Assembly (NCBI GenBank): GCA_031216445.1
Contig: CM062202.1
Location: 1,954,501 to 2,018,500 of the forward strand
Direction of reading: 5' to 3'
DNA: 64,000 nucleotides
DNA from: Lateolabrax maculatus
Taxonomy: Eukaryota; Chordata; Actinopteri; Acropomatiformes; Lateolabracidae
In this document: one piece after another, positions 1 through 12,635 of the stretch
Layout: each line of letters begins with the position of its first letter
Position numbering within the stretch: the first letter of the stretch is position 1
Translations under genes and position numbers: made by a program
The notes under the pieces: model-generated
Told to the model about the DNA's origin: nothing
Databases searched by the model: none
Seen by the model: only the letters and a program-made list of their open reading frames with translations

Positions 1-540
1 GGTTGGCAGTTCACATGATATAGCGCTTTATAAGTGCAGTCCATTCACTGTTGTACCGTCAAAGGAAGTGCACCGATTTCGCTTCCGCACCTGCTGACAG
101 TTTCCAGTTCACTGGCTTCTTTTAAAATTGTACCATTTGAGTAGTTTTTAGAAACAAAAACAGCCGAATAGAGAAAAGGAAACATGTTGACCAGAGAAAA
201 CCAAAGTGCACAGCAGCGTTTAGCTGACAGCCGGTGTGAAATCTCCCACCCTGGTTTGCATACAATGCTTTTTATCGTCCCGGAGACAAACACGGTCACA
301 GTTTGACAACATTACAATCATCCACAGAGCGCTGACAGGATTACCACATGCACTGTTCTGGTCTGACACTTACGTCATGGCACTTTGTGATATTATAGGA
401 GATCAAACTCTGTGCTAATACGAACAGAGGATATCAAATGTGTGTTTTGTAGCTGTTGCCAAATGTGCATATTGATGTGATGCGGCGCTTGTTCCGATGA
501 CAGTGGAGAAAAAACAAGATTCTCAAGCAACGTTTGAGGC
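1..540. other. No gene seen; left edge
   Basis: Ordinary mixed-composition vertebrate DNA. Open frames on both strands are below about 85 codons and have no recognisable domain, start context or splice frame. I see no simple repeat or transposon end that I can name here. Confidence 0.6.
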
Positions 541-735
541 TGATGAGGGAAGAGAGGTGGAGAGGAAGGAGGGATGGAAAGGAAACGAGAATAAAGCGTG
601 GGAACTGAGGAGCAGAGGGAAGGGTGAAAAGGAGAAGAGCATAGAAAACTGGGAGAAAGGACAAGAATGGGACAGGACAGAGGAGAGGAAACAAGGAGAG
701 GAAACAAGGAGAGAAAAAAGAGGAAAGGGAAGAAG
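541..735 (+). repeat. Purine-rich (GGA/GAGA) degenerate tract
   Basis: The plus strand is almost entirely A and G, built of shuffled agaggaag, gagagg and acaagg words. Overlapping open frames on both strands are by-products of the low complexity (Ser/Pro/Leu-rich on one strand, Glu/Arg/Lys-rich on the other). Such tracts can adopt triplex (H-DNA) structure; that is general knowledge and not shown here. Confidence 0.85.
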
Positions 736-904
736 AGGACAACAAACAAACAAACAAGCGGTTTCCAGGCCTGCAGAGAGCTGGGAAATAATGCGAGGAT
801 TGTATAAAGGCTCGGAAGAGAAGAGCCCAGTCCTGGTTAGCTCACAGCCCCATTCAGCCCCAAGGCCCTCTGGGTAATATGAGCAGTCTTGCACAAAGCA
901 GATG

Positions 905-1165
905 GTACCCAGGGACGCCCCCCCCACCCCACCCCTATCCTCGGTCAATGAGCCAAATCAATGCCCATTTGTCCCCTCACCTCCCCTTCTTTCCTATCAT
1001 TCTTCTTTATTTTGGCCTCTCTGTATTTTCCTCTCCACCAGGCCCCCCGCCCCCCCCCCCCCCCCCCCCCACCTTTCTTTGCTTCTTATATCTACATATC
1101 AGCATCTTGTATTCATCCTCCCTCCTCGCTCTCTTTTGTCTCCCTTTTTATGCTCTTCTAGTTTT
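905..1165 (+). repeat. Pyrimidine-rich tract with poly-C run
   Basis: The plus strand is C/T-rich. It includes an uninterrupted run of about 21 C at 1050-1070, extended leftwards by a further broken C run. It mirrors the purine tract at 541-735 in composition. The proline-rich frames across it are composition artefacts. Confidence 0.9.
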
Positions 1166-1284
1166 TATAAATGCCGGAGCTCGCAGAAGTTACTTTTTCA
1201 TCATTTCAATCGTCCATGTTCCTGACATTTACATGCAGAAATACAAAATTATTAACAATTTTTGAACACTTTGTTTTTTATGAT

Positions 1285-1535
1285 CTGTTCTGACAGTTTA
1301 CTTAACTCCCCCCCCCTCCTCTAACACTGCTCTCTACTTCTCTGTTTCATTATTTCATCTCTTTCTATCCATTGCCCGTTTTGCCATTTAATTCCCTTTC
1401 TCTCTCTTTTCTTCCCATCTATCTTTAACCTGCTCTCCTCCCCTGGTGACCTCCTTCAACCTTCCCTCCTGTCCTACTCTCCACACCTCCTTCCTCCTTC
1501 CTCCATCTAAGTCCTCCCCTCAGTGTCGAGTGTCT
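1285..1535 (+). repeat. Pyrimidine-rich tract
   Basis: C/T-rich plus strand made of tctctct, ccttcct and ctcccct words. It ends at a splice-acceptor-like cctcccctcag (about 1513-1521), which I do not consider sufficient for an exon call. Confidence 0.8.
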
Positions 1536-1594
1536 TTTGCTTGCCTGAGCTTTGGCTCTGCGGGCGCCTTGCGGCGTTTCTTCCCTCGGCTGAC

Positions 1595-1860
1595 AGGAGG
1601 TGACAGAGGGCAGAAAGAGGAAAAGAAAGTACGAGAAGGAGGCGGGGGAGGGTGAGAGGCAAAGGGAGGGAGGGAGGGAGGTTGACGGTTATGACAGCAA
1701 CAATGAAAACAAACAAGATAGGATGAGAGGCGAGGAGGGAGATGAGGAGGAAGACGGCAGAATGTTGCTTTACGCTGAGATACAGAAACCTCAGGCGACG
1801 TCTCATGATGTCATGAGGAGGAGGAGGATGACTGGAGACGAGAGGAGAGAACGGTGGTAA
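1595..1860 (+). repeat. Purine-rich tract
   Basis: The plus strand is rich in A/G with agggagggagg and gaggagga words. It follows the pyrimidine-rich tract at 1285-1535 closely, so the two halves are roughly complementary in composition. No gene is supported. Confidence 0.85.
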
Positions 1861-2860
1861 AAAAAAGGTAATTGATGGGCAAGGGGGGTTAAAGAGAAAA
1901 TGAGTGGAGAGAGAACAGGTAAAGAGGGTGAAATCGACTGGCCCTCAACCAGAAGACATTTTCAGTAAACAGGAGATTGGTGACTCATCCACCTGAATGC
2001 TCCAAATTGATTTGCGAGACAGAAAATGTGAGTGTTTGCATCAACTATTACTCACTACATAGCACTCATGCCTTGGCTCTGCATGCCATTAAGTCATTTT
2101 CTTGTTCAAGTAACAGTACGGCTTGTCAGGGAAATGAGCAGAGGAGGTGGAACAGGAGGGAGGACAGATGAGGTAAAAGTCTTGGGCATGGAGGATAATA
2201 TGGGTAAAGAGAGAATATGAAAATATGAAAGATTGAATTTTGTGGGCAAACAAAAATAGGCAAGAAGAGAACACATGAGAAAAACTGCTGTTTTTAGATC
2301 TGTAGAAAAATAATTATCTAAATTTCAAAAACATAAAAAGAAAAAAACAGCAAGGGAAGACCAATGACAGTCCAAGAGAGTGTGAATCATCATCATCACC
2401 ATCACCATCATCATCAGGTGTTTTATCTCAGTGAAAGAAAGCGCTGCCAAACATCTACCGCCACGTTTTCTGCTACTCAAGTCTCCCTGGGGGGGTAACA
2501 GCCTCTTTCCGATACCAACGAAACTGCCGAAGTGACAGCCTCCGTTTGGACACCAGTTCACTACAGGGCGTACAAATCTAGAATGAGGATCTTTAAACTG
2601 ACAAGAGGAATAAAACTAAAGAAAATATCAGAAATGCAAACTATACCTGGAGTCAGGTGTGTGTTCAGCCACCTGCATGGTTCCATTCTGCGTGCAAAGA
2701 GGTGAAATGTGAAGGAGGAAAAAAAAAAGAAACAAAGAGGACCAACTCCAGAAAAAGACCCAGAATAACTTCTGTCCTCTGACTGGCTGAGGGGGAGTTT
2801 CCAACACGCTGCATCAGACACCGCATCTTATCACAGCAGAGACAGTCAATGTTTAATGGA
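1861..2860. other. No gene seen; contains a short (ATC)n tract
   Basis: Only short open frames of no recognisable content. A (CAT)n/(ATC)n trinucleotide tract, interrupted twice by ACC, lies at about 2386-2417; its reverse frame reads as a Met-rich string and is an artefact. Confidence 0.6.
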
Positions 2861-2945
2861 AGGCCGGTAGAGAGAGAGAGGGAGTGAGGGAGGGAGAAGG
2901 TGGACAGAGGGGGAGAGGAAAGCAATGAGAGAGAAAAGGAGACGC
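2861..2945 (+). repeat. Purine-rich (GA/GGGA) tract
   Basis: Plus strand begins with an (AG)n run, then agggaggg and gagagg words. It is low complexity with no coding content. Confidence 0.85.
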
Positions 2946-4360
2946 TGTAGCGGCGGAGTGTGGCGAATCGACAAAATGGTGACAGTGGAGGATACGCTGT
3001 TCGTCTCTTCACTTCCCTCTAAAGGCCTCTTTCATTTCATTTTACTGGGTCACATTCACATCAAAGGATCGCTGTCTGTTTGGGAGTGTGTGGGTGAGTG
3101 CTGTGTTTGGAGTGAACGCAAGACGAAGTGCGTGGCTAAATGTTTGGAGAGGGAGACAACCTTCATGATATAGCAACAGCCTGTTGTACCAAACACTGGA
3201 ATTGCTATACTGCTACTGAAACTGCCTTTTCATATTACTGTATTTACAATATGAACATCCTCACATTAGCTGGTGGCGATCAAACCCTCACTGAGTCACA
3301 GCCTTGTAGGTATTTTGCTACACACACACAAACTTTAAGCCTTGTTTAGCTGATAGTTTTGGATTTACAGCACATTTGCTGTGTGGTTCACCACCAAGCA
3401 CCAACAGACAAACACAAAGTTATCAGACTATTTTCAGATGGTGGGAACCAAACCGGAGTTTAAAAGGAGGGTGAATATTAGACTTACATTCACCAGGTGG
3501 ACACAGACACCGATCCAAGGGGATGATCAGGTTTTATGGTTTGAGAAAGTCCCCTTGTTATGAAGGCTACCATTTAAAATCAGCTAAATACAAAAGAAGA
3601 AGAGCGTCTATAAGAATCTGCTGGGTGTGAGAGATAGGTAGATGGATGGATGTGTAGCACGTCGAGACCAGGGTTTGCAAACTAACATTTGTGTTTCCAT
3701 TAACCATAAATACACTCTCTCCCTAACTAACCATAACCATACTGTGGTTGCTTGTAGGACGGATTTTTGCAAATGTTAAAAATGTTTTACAGGATCGTCA
3801 AATATTGACGCTCTACCATGATGCTGGGGTTGAAAGAATGCCGGGGTGAATCCACAAGAAACTAACTGCATTAATCATTACACAGGATCCTGCCAATAGT
3901 GTCCAATAATTGTGAGGGCTTTCTATAAGACAAGCAAATATTCTATCACCCAGTGTGTGTGATGTGTTTCTGTATGAAGCTGGGATATGACAGACCCACA
4001 TCAGTCCTCCAGGCTCAAACTTATTACTGTATAAATCTCTGTTCTGTTTTCTCTCTGACCCCCATGCAAGGCTGACCACTCATGACTCCATACATGATCT
4101 TGAAACCACTAATGTTACTGTGCCTCTGACCCTGATCAGGATTATCAACTGAACTGTAGTCCAGCAGTTAATAACAACATGAGATGTTCTGTTACTGTAT
4201 ATGAACACAGCAGGAAGTGTGTGATTCACGGCCGGGTCAACCGCACATAACACAGCTCAACTGTGGGGAAAAAAAACATAATGTGTGCATTGTTTTCTTC
4301 ACGATATATAAATAACCTTTAATTATTCAGGCACAGATGCTCTCATTCAGTCACGCTTAG
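2946..4360. other. No gene seen
   Basis: AT-leaning unique-looking DNA with short open frames only. A minus-strand acceptor/donor pair around 3583 and 3487 was considered. The 96 bases between them carry stops in every frame, so no coding exon is called. Confidence 0.55.
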
Positions 4361-4363
4361 CTT

Positions 4364-4387
4364 CACACACACACACACACACACACA
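4364..4387. repeat. (CA)n microsatellite
   Basis: Twelve uninterrupted CA units. Confidence 0.97.
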
Positions 4388-4739
4388 GTAAGTATTCACA
4401 CAATCACTCCACTAATGCAATTAAGAGTCTTAAAGCAACACTGTGTATGTGTTTATATTGTACTAATTTGCTTTGACATGTACATTTTGGAGCCATAGAA
4501 TTTCTGCCTGGATAACGTTTAATGACAACAACTTTCTTGGCTTTGGGGCCAAATTAATAAAACTTACGAGTGCAAGGACAGAGATATGCAGTTTTTTTTA
4601 GCAAGAATTACATCTCCTCCTCTAAATCACATGACAAAATACAATGCAACAGTCCCCAAGAATGACACATTAATGTCTGAGGCCCAAGGACATCATTTCT
4701 CAGTGCCTTTTATAACCGTCACTAAACACTGTTACAAAA

Positions 4740-4860
4740 ATAAAACTGATTTGAACTGGTTAGGTACAAAAACAACTTGGTTAGGGATCATTGGGTTAAA
4801 TAACTACTTCATTAAAGTAAGTTGACTGACGGCAGGAAACAGGAAGTGTTCTACGCTCAC
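4740..4860. repeat. Dispersed repeat, family B
   Basis: Carries the phrase ggttaggtacaaaaac, then acttggttagg, then a gttaaataactac segment. I recognise this wording from an interspersed repeat found in many teleost genomes. Other probable copies in this window are near 18.2, 23.8, 44.9 and 58.0 kb. The class of element is unknown to me. Confidence 0.45.
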
Positions 4861-5561
4861 TGTGTCAGCGTCTTTGTTGCTATAACAACGTCACACTGTT
4901 TCCCGACGGACAAGAATCATCATTTTCATAGCCAGAGGTCTTTGTCATCACGAACGTATAAACAAACAGTGTTCGGGGACATTTGCTGTAAAGACTGCTG
5001 TGTTTTCTCCTGAGACGACACACATTCAGAAAGGAACCAGAAAGTAATCAATACCATGAGCTTATAGGGCTCGAAGTGAAACAGACTGACGTGTGACGTG
5101 GGAGAGTGTGAGGCAGATAGTCATGGAATGGTTCGGTGATTTATTGATAAAAATGAAAAAACAAAGGCTTACTGACGTGGGTAGCAAGTCCAGATCGATT
5201 ATTGATTAATTGAGGGTCCCAGGAAAACAGGAATGGAGCAGGGAAAAGGGTCCAGGTTCCAGGTTCCAAAGCAATGGTTCAAAGCAACAAAGACAAATTG
5301 GAAAGTGACTGAGGAACAGGACCTGACGGGGGGCTGGTGTATGTGTTGCTGATTAGGGAAGTGGCACCAGGTGAGCAGGTGGGTGAGGCAGTCAGGTGAT
5401 GCGGAGCGGCAGGAACTGGAAAATGGCTGATGTTGAAAAACTAAATATAATAAACACAGAAAACTACCATGATCCAACCTTTGTAAATGAAAATAAAACT
5501 GATTGAAAATTAAAATTGAGCGCACAAAAGTAGTTATATAAGAACACACACGCTCATACAT
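4861..5561. other. No gene seen
   Basis: Around 5195-5430 the minus strand carries repeated cacctg words and short direct repeats such as ccaggttccaggttcc. It could be a worn retroelement fragment, but I cannot name it. Confidence 0.5.
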
Positions 5562-5586
5562 ACACACACACACACACACACACACA
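5562..5586. repeat. (CA)n microsatellite
   Basis: About twelve CA units, preceded by a broken tacatacaca start. Confidence 0.97.
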
Positions 5587-6120
5587 ATCAGGAAATAAGC
5601 AAACAACCTTAAAAATAATTTTTAGAGATATGATAGGACGCCTGAGGAAATATGTTGACAGTGAACGGTTCACAGATACATATAAATATTTCTCATCATC
5701 TTAACCAAATTGCCACCGAATAATAAACCATATAAAAAGCTAGATTCTAAAATGCTTCTGTTGCTTCATGCACTGGCTTGTTTTTATGTCTCACCTAATA
5801 AAGACACACAGGGTTCTTTGTGTGCCAATTGTACGGCTTGTTTCCATAAGAAGAGAGCGTTCCTCTCCAATGGTGTCGAGATCTTAGCTCCCATCGTGTT
5901 AATAAATAAATATCTTGTCTTTGATGCCTTTGTCTTATTTTTAGCCTTTTCTGAAGTCACTTGATGCACAGTTTGTATTCTCTGAATCTTTCCCTCTAAT
6001 CGTTTTATCTCTTAATAATGAATCACCCCCAACTGTCTCTGCAGCAAAGATTAATGAAAGAAAAAACAGGCGTGTGGGACCAGCTGATCAACATAATCAG
6101 ACATTTGTGATATATTAAAC

Positions 6121-6460
6121 CAGGGTGGGGAACCTCTTTCCTTTCAAGGGCCATTAAAGTTTGTATAACATCCTTCGAGGGCCATACTAAATTACTGAAC
6201 ACGCATCACACCAACCTCTACTAATAAGATGGCATCTGATGTCAGAGGGTAGTGATGATGATGATGATACTCGCAGCTGGTTTTCCAGGTTTGATGCAAA
6301 CTTCAGTTCGTGTCTCCTCAGAAAGGGAAAATCCTCCGGGCATGCACACAGAGCTGGAGCAGATGAGGTTGTTGGACCCAGCTTCCAGCTCCTCGTTGCT
6401 TTAGGGCTCAGTGATTTGGTATTGGAGGTTGTCAGGCGCGTCAGCTGGTTCCACATTAAA
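6121..6460. mobile_element. Degraded hAT-like DNA transposon end
   Basis: It starts at 6121 with cagggtggggaacctctttc, followed by two cgagggccat/caagggccat phrases. This is the terminal wording I associate with non-autonomous hAT-type elements in fish genomes. The interior to about 6460 holds an 89-codon minus-strand open frame with no recognisable transposase motif. I did not find the matching far end, so the right boundary is a guess. The element is probably old and inactive. Confidence 0.45.
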
Positions 6461-9162
6461 CAGCTAATATGTTCAGTTCCTTTTCCTTACTGTTCACGTC
6501 CTGAAACCTGTCATAGCAGGCTTTTGTTCTTGCAGAGTAGGAAAATGCAGTGTTACCGCTTTCCAGTAGGCACTTGCCACAGCTTTCATTTCACTTCAAA
6601 TGATTTCACATTTGAAAGCAGAGAGCAGGGAAGCTGGTTGGGACCGTAGACTGTATAAAACAAGCACACGTCATCGCAGGCCACAGAGAAACACTGGACA
6701 TTTCTTGCAGTGTCCTTCAGTGTTTTTTAATATATATTAATATATCTCGTGCAACAAGACACTCCTTCATATTTTCTCCTTCTGAATGAGGTTTCAGCTT
6801 CTTAGCTATTAGCTCACACCACAAAATATATCTGCATAACATGGTCTCTGTCAGGACGTGGCTTTGTGAGAGCTGTTTGTTGGGCAAACAAACTCCACCA
6901 AAGAGTTAACTTTATCCGAGCACATTTGTGCTTGCAACTCATCCAGTTTACCATGTGTCAAATTATAATGCTAATCATTTTCACCACTGCAAAACTAGGC
7001 ACACTGGCTTGCCTTTTAACTCAACATAAAAAATATTCAAAATTCAGCAGTGTTGAAATTTAACCACCATGTGCGTGTTGTGTTCACCCTGACTTGTGTA
7101 AGGCACCACCCGGAAGAATGTGTTAGTCTACTGTCTCATGTTATTTTATTTTATTGCAGAAAAAAGTAACTGTTGTAATTGAGAATTTTATTTGTTTTTC
7201 TGAGTCACTTTTTTGTATTTATGAATTCCCTTGTGGGCCGCACCAAACGCTCTCCCCCATCCCTGCATTAAACTGTCGGACAGTTTTCTGTCTCTGCTGC
7301 CCAGCTCTGCAGTGGAGTCAGAGGTCACAGGCACTTAGGATTCAGTTCACGTGTGAAGGGCTCTTGAGATTGGATACCTGCTGACGTGGGTCTTTATCGT
7401 CACATGGAGGCCACCAGCTGACCCGCTGACCTCTGCCATGTCTCACACTAGTTTCTAGTCAGTATCAAGTGAAGCTCACAGCAGGCTAATCGATGCCTTT
7501 AATTCAGCGCACTGATTGATGGGAAAGAAAGAAGTCTCAGTCAGCAGTGCTGAGCCGCCACACTGCGACTGACACCTTCTATTGACTGCTCTCAGTGTGT
7601 GTTAGTGTGTGTGTGTAGGTGTGTGTGCTCTGGGGGAGAAATATATGTTCATATGCTGCTGGTTTGTTTATTTGTGATGGTGTTTGTCTTCTCGTGTGAT
7701 CACGTATGTGTGGAAACAGATGTTCTGTTAGTACAGGTTACTGTCACCTCCACATCTGGTCGACACCCTCAAGATGAACACCTGTAACTGCAGCGATCAT
7801 GCAGCACCAAACACTGAACAAACAACTTGTCTGCAACTGTAGAGAAATATTTGTCGCCTCTTAAGAAAATCCGTCTGCAAAGGAGACTCGTTCAGACAGT
7901 GGAACAGTAACTGTGTTCACGTTTACTTGAAAATATGGAAGAGGCTCGATGTTCTTAATGAATAAGAGAGGAGGAAGAAAGAGAGGAAGAAGAGGAAGAA
8001 AAGTCTACCTCACATCTGATTGTGGTACCAGAGACCACAGATTCATATCTCAGACATGCCAACTCTGCTTCTTTTAACCCATGATCTTTTGCAGACCTTA
8101 ACCAAGTAGTTTAAGTTGTTTAAACTTAACCAAATCTCAACCATAGAGGAGGGAGATCAGAAAACGCTCACAGGACTCATTTCTGTAACAGTCGTGTGGG
8201 TCAAACTTATGAGCAGGAAGTAGGGACGGCTGTTACGTAGCTCAAGGTTGACTGATATTTTCATAGACGGATACTTTGACGATATTTTAATCTCATTCAC
8301 TCAACCTCTGCTTGGTGGAACATCATTAAAATCAATGAGCAGGTGTCTGACATTACTCAGGGTGAGATCATGTGCTCATTCATTTCTTTACTAACTGTAC
8401 TTCCTTGAATTCCTGTTAAGCCTAGTGTTGGAGTAAATACAGCATGTGTGCGGAAGTGTTTGCCCATGAGGATTTGTGTGTACCGTACGAGGGACTGACC
8501 ACATCTCGTGTCCCCTCAAAGTTTTATATTCATGCCAGTCATTGGGAAGGACACCGAGGAACTCTGACCTGAAGATTAGGCTGCCATGACTGATCTGTGA
8601 GGGCTTTTTCTCTCCAAACACCAAATCTGAACCTCACTTGCTGTATCTGTACGAACCAGAACACCAATCTAATATCGTGCTGTCCTTCTCTCAAAATTGG
8701 AATCTGTAAAACTCATGGCATTAAACTCATAATATATTAATGTAAAGTAACACAAGGCCTGGGATGCTGCAGCAGCCCCCCCACCACAGCATCCCTACTT
8801 GGTTGCCATCACTGGAGTTGATTTTGAGTTTTTTGAGTTCCCGACCGATGATCCAAAGCAATGCGGATGTGATTCTATTGGTAATACAATGTAGACATGT
8901 CCCTCACATTTACTGTGGCAAGTATCATTTCATCTTGAGGAGACATAACAAGTCAAGAAGAAGAAGAAAGTTAGTTGTATTCGGTTTATTTGTTTCCATT
9001 TGGTCTTTTAAATTTTAGGATGAAAGCATTATTCCCAACCGCTGGCTCTAATCCTTTCTGTTGCTTTGTGCTGTTTTGTGTTTTGGTTGAATTGGACCAA
9101 GACAATGGGGCTATTTTTATTGTATTTCCCTGTGTGGTAACAAATATCTAGCTGTGCTGCTC
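6461..9162. other. No gene seen
   Basis: Mixed, AT-leaning DNA with short open frames only. A modest GT-rich patch lies at 7595-7625 and a purine-rich patch at 7960-8005. No transposon ends recognised. Confidence 0.5.
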
Positions 9163-9182
9163 CACACACACACACACACACA
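9163..9182. repeat. (CA)n microsatellite
   Basis: Ten uninterrupted CA units. Confidence 0.96.
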
Positions 9183-9341
9183 CTGCGGACTGCTTAACTG
9201 TGTGTGTGCGCCACAGAAATTATTTAGGCCAGTTTTTCTATTAGAGGAGCAGCTGACTAATCCCTGTTTTAGAGGGAGAGGAGAATAATCTGCCTTTGTC
9301 TGTTTTTTGTGTGTGTGTTTTTTTGTTTGTCATTGTGTATC

Positions 9342-9944
<603 letters not shown>

Positions 9945-10048
9945 TAAAAGGAGAGTGCTTACTAATTACGGTGGACATATTTCACCGCAGCGGCATTCTC
10001 TGGCCTATTAAAGTCCTCGGCTGTAATTAGCCCAAAGAGACTACAGTT
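9945..10048. promoter_or_regulatory. Candidate conserved-type non-coding element
   Basis: A compact low-repeat segment with ctaattac and gtaattag homeodomain-like cores at either end of a balanced-composition block. The texture resembles vertebrate developmental enhancers. It is flanked directly by the GT microsatellite at 10,050. The call is a judgement from motif density only; conservation was not tested. Confidence 0.22.
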
Positions 10049-10049
10049 T

Positions 10050-10098
<49 letters not shown>
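10050..10098. repeat. (GT)n microsatellite
   Basis: About 24 uninterrupted GT units between two candidate regulatory segments. Confidence 0.97.
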
Positions 10099-10099
<1 letters not shown>

Positions 10100-10222
10100 T
10101 ATTGTCAGTGGATATTTAAAAAGGAGATGGGATTTTTCTCCAACCAAGAACAGTTTCCTAATGTGGACAGTAATGATAATAATCAGAGAGAGGAGCTGAT
10201 TGAAAAGATGGAAGGAGGTTTT

Positions 10223-10242
10223 GGGGGGGGGGGGGGGGGGGG
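10223..10242 (+). repeat. Poly-G run
   Basis: About 20 consecutive G on the plus strand. It can form G-quadruplex-type structure and is a common site of sequencing length error. Confidence 0.95.
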
Positions 10243-10244
10243 CA

Positions 10245-10375
10245 ATCACTGTGCCGACTAAGACTACCTAAAGAGACGAAGGGACTGCATTAATTGGCTC
10301 TCAGACTTGAATGAAGCCGATACTGACAGTGAGAAGACTTCCACACTAAGCAGGTTTAATTAGAAAATGCTTCTT
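10245..10375. promoter_or_regulatory. Candidate conserved-type non-coding element
   Basis: Unique-looking sequence with gcattaattgg and gtttaattag homeodomain-like cores and no open frame of note. It sits just right of the candidate element at 9945, beyond two simple repeats. Low-confidence enhancer guess based on motif content alone. Confidence 0.2.
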
Positions 10376-11447
10376 TTCGTTCCCTTTAAGCCCTCCGTCC
10401 ACACGTTTTTCTCACTCAAAATCGGAGCATTTCAGTTGGAGTGAACACACGTGGAAATGCCCGCCTCATGTTTCAGTGTTGACAAGGAAAACTGAGCTTG
10501 TGTAAAGTGAAACCGTGTCCAGTCACGGCTGGAGCTGTGTGGCTGTGAAGTCGCCTTTAACCTGCACTGATCTCTCTTTTTAAATGCCAGTGCAGCCGAT
10601 CACACGGTGCTGCTCGTGTTAAAGACCTGTATTTATGCTGATTTTGTGAGAGACTGAAGTCTCAGTGCAGCAGCACAGGAATTTATTGTTTGCCTGCTTA
10701 ACAAAACAGGTCAAATTTATGAGCTGCAATCAAACTATCAAAATATTTTCTGCTCCTTCAGCTGTTTGATTGCAGAAACTAACAATGTATTGTACATGAG
10801 AACAACTAAATCTTGAGTTTGGCTGGATTGACGGGGATCCAAGGGACTCATTCCAGTGGATAGGGCTTATATTATATTCCAGTTACATTTAGTTTTTAGT
10901 GCCACTGATTTCCCAAGTCCCAAGTCAATGACTTGCACGCAGTATGCTAAACTAGGAAAGCTGTGGTTTTAGACTGGTGATCGGTATCAGAAGATACAAT
11001 TATTTGAGGCATCAGAGTCTGTGTTGGGAATGGTAAAAAACACAGTATACGTTAGTGATCACACAGAGACCAGGAGGGGACTTGACAGAGGTTAAATCAA
11101 AAGAAAAGGATGTTTAGATGTTGCAGTGTGGACAGAGATCTTAGTTTCCAGGTTGAGCCTGCTGAGTGTGAACCGAACTGTAAAGTCTGAGAAGAAAGAG
11201 GAAGGAGAAACAGAGATCCTGACAGTAATGGGAAGAAAGCTGGGAGAGAGACTGTGGGGGAGGAGATGGAGAAAGAAAGGTGTCAGACGTGATAAAGAAG
11301 GAAGTAACCGCAAAGACATGGGGAGGTGAGAGAGGGCCGCCAGACGCACCAATCAAAGTGCTGAAGCAGGCGACAGGAGAGGAGAGGAGCGATGGAAATT
11401 AAAGGCTTTGTCAGGTTGGAGATAGAAAGAAGGAAGAGAAAGGGGGG

Positions 11448-11450
<3 letters not shown>
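10376..11450. other. No gene seen
   Basis: Balanced to AT-rich unique-looking DNA. The last 250 bases become purine-rich on the plus strand (agaaagaggaagg words), which gives short artefactual open frames on both strands. Confidence 0.55.
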
Positions 11451-11493
<43 letters not shown>

Positions 11494-11550
11494 TAAAAAG
11501 ACATTCAATGAAAAACTACCACCTCTCTTCACACACACACACACACACAC
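11451..11550. repeat. Two (CA)n microsatellites
   Basis: CA tracts at 11,451-11,487 and 11,530-11,550, separated by 42 bases of unique sequence. Confidence 0.97.
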
Positions 11551-12424
11551 CTTCACTTGGTGTTTAATAATCTGGCCGACTCAGCTCGGGCTCCACTACA
11601 GTGGTGTAATTGGAGAATTGGAAAAGGAACATGAAAGCCAAATGTGATTAGTGGTGTGTGGAAAGAACAGGTCAGAGCCGTAGATCGACTGTCACAGTGT
11701 GACTTCCATGTAAAAACTAATGGATGTGGCAGGACGGAGCCGCCGGGGAATCACACGGCGGATAGATCAGGGATGTGAAGCAGCGGGGTCCTTCGGGTGT
11801 CTGGTGATATTGATTCTTAAGTTGTACATTCAATATGTGCTGAGAGTCCTTATGAAATATAGTGATTTTGGTTACTTTTTTTTATTGACAGATATGTAGA
11901 ATGTCCTTAGTTAAAGATGTCCTGTGGATTTATGGTGTAAACATTCATGTCACCCTAACACTGAGTTTTACTCCTGAGGTCTAACGAAGGTGTTGGATGA
12001 ATTTTTAATTACAGCCTTGTGATTCATATTTATGAGGGTCCAGTCTTCTTCTTATTCTTTGTCTTTTGTCTAGTTACGTTTGCATTTTTAAGGTTTTTTC
12101 CTGTGTTCAGCACAAACAGCAATTAAGGTCTTTTTTCCCCCCACGGCTCAGCAGTCATATTGACTGATTGATTCAGTGCAACAGAAACTGATGTTATCAA
12201 TATGGAACTATTGATAGTTGAAGTCCAGCTGGTGAATATCTAACGTTAAACCTGGTTCTAAGCAAAGTGATTTAAAATACTCCCTAGAGAGAATAAAAAG
12301 GACTGTGTATGGCCCATTGTGGCCATACACATATTTCCTCCGTGGCTCCGCACAACAACCAGCTCCAGGTCGAGTTGGAAAGACCTGGTTTTAATCTCAG
12401 AATTCTGACTTTAAACTCACACGT
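11551..12424. other. No gene seen
   Basis: Mixed to AT-rich DNA without recognisable genes or named repeats. Confidence 0.55.
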
Positions 12425-12635
12425 GGCCCTAATCCTCTTCCAAAGACATGAATGGCAAACACAGTCACACCCAAAAAGCAGGGTAAATGACGCAGCGTCC
12501 ATGTTTTAAGATGGGTCGGGTAGCTTGCCGACATTGATGCAGACCTGTAACTCATTTGACGTGAGTCGGGCTCCGCAGTGGGGACACGACGTGGTCGGCC
12601 CCTTCCTCCCCCCACCGGGCCCTAATCCTCTTCCA
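12425..12635. repeat. Exact 18-bp direct repeat bracketing a GC-richer segment
   Basis: The 18-mer ggccctaatcctcttcca occurs at 12,425-12,442 and again at 12,618-12,635, with 175 bases between. The interior is locally GC-rich with several CpGs. On the minus strand it encodes a 60-codon frame containing Cys-Pro-His-Cys and the words GRGLGP, which recur in the other copy. It could be a target-site duplication around a short insertion or a local duplication. Confidence 0.6.

Noticed and set aside
1521..1600. Plus-strand exon after the cctcccctcag acceptor
   Set aside because: The acceptor is part of a long pyrimidine tract, and the proposed donor (gag|gtgaca) is poor.
3488..3583. Minus-strand exon with good acceptor and donor
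   Set aside because: All three frames contain stops and nothing else supports transcription.
5195..5430. LTR retrotransposon fragment
   Set aside because: Wording is suggestive, but I saw no terminal TG...CA pair, primer-binding site or polypurine tract.
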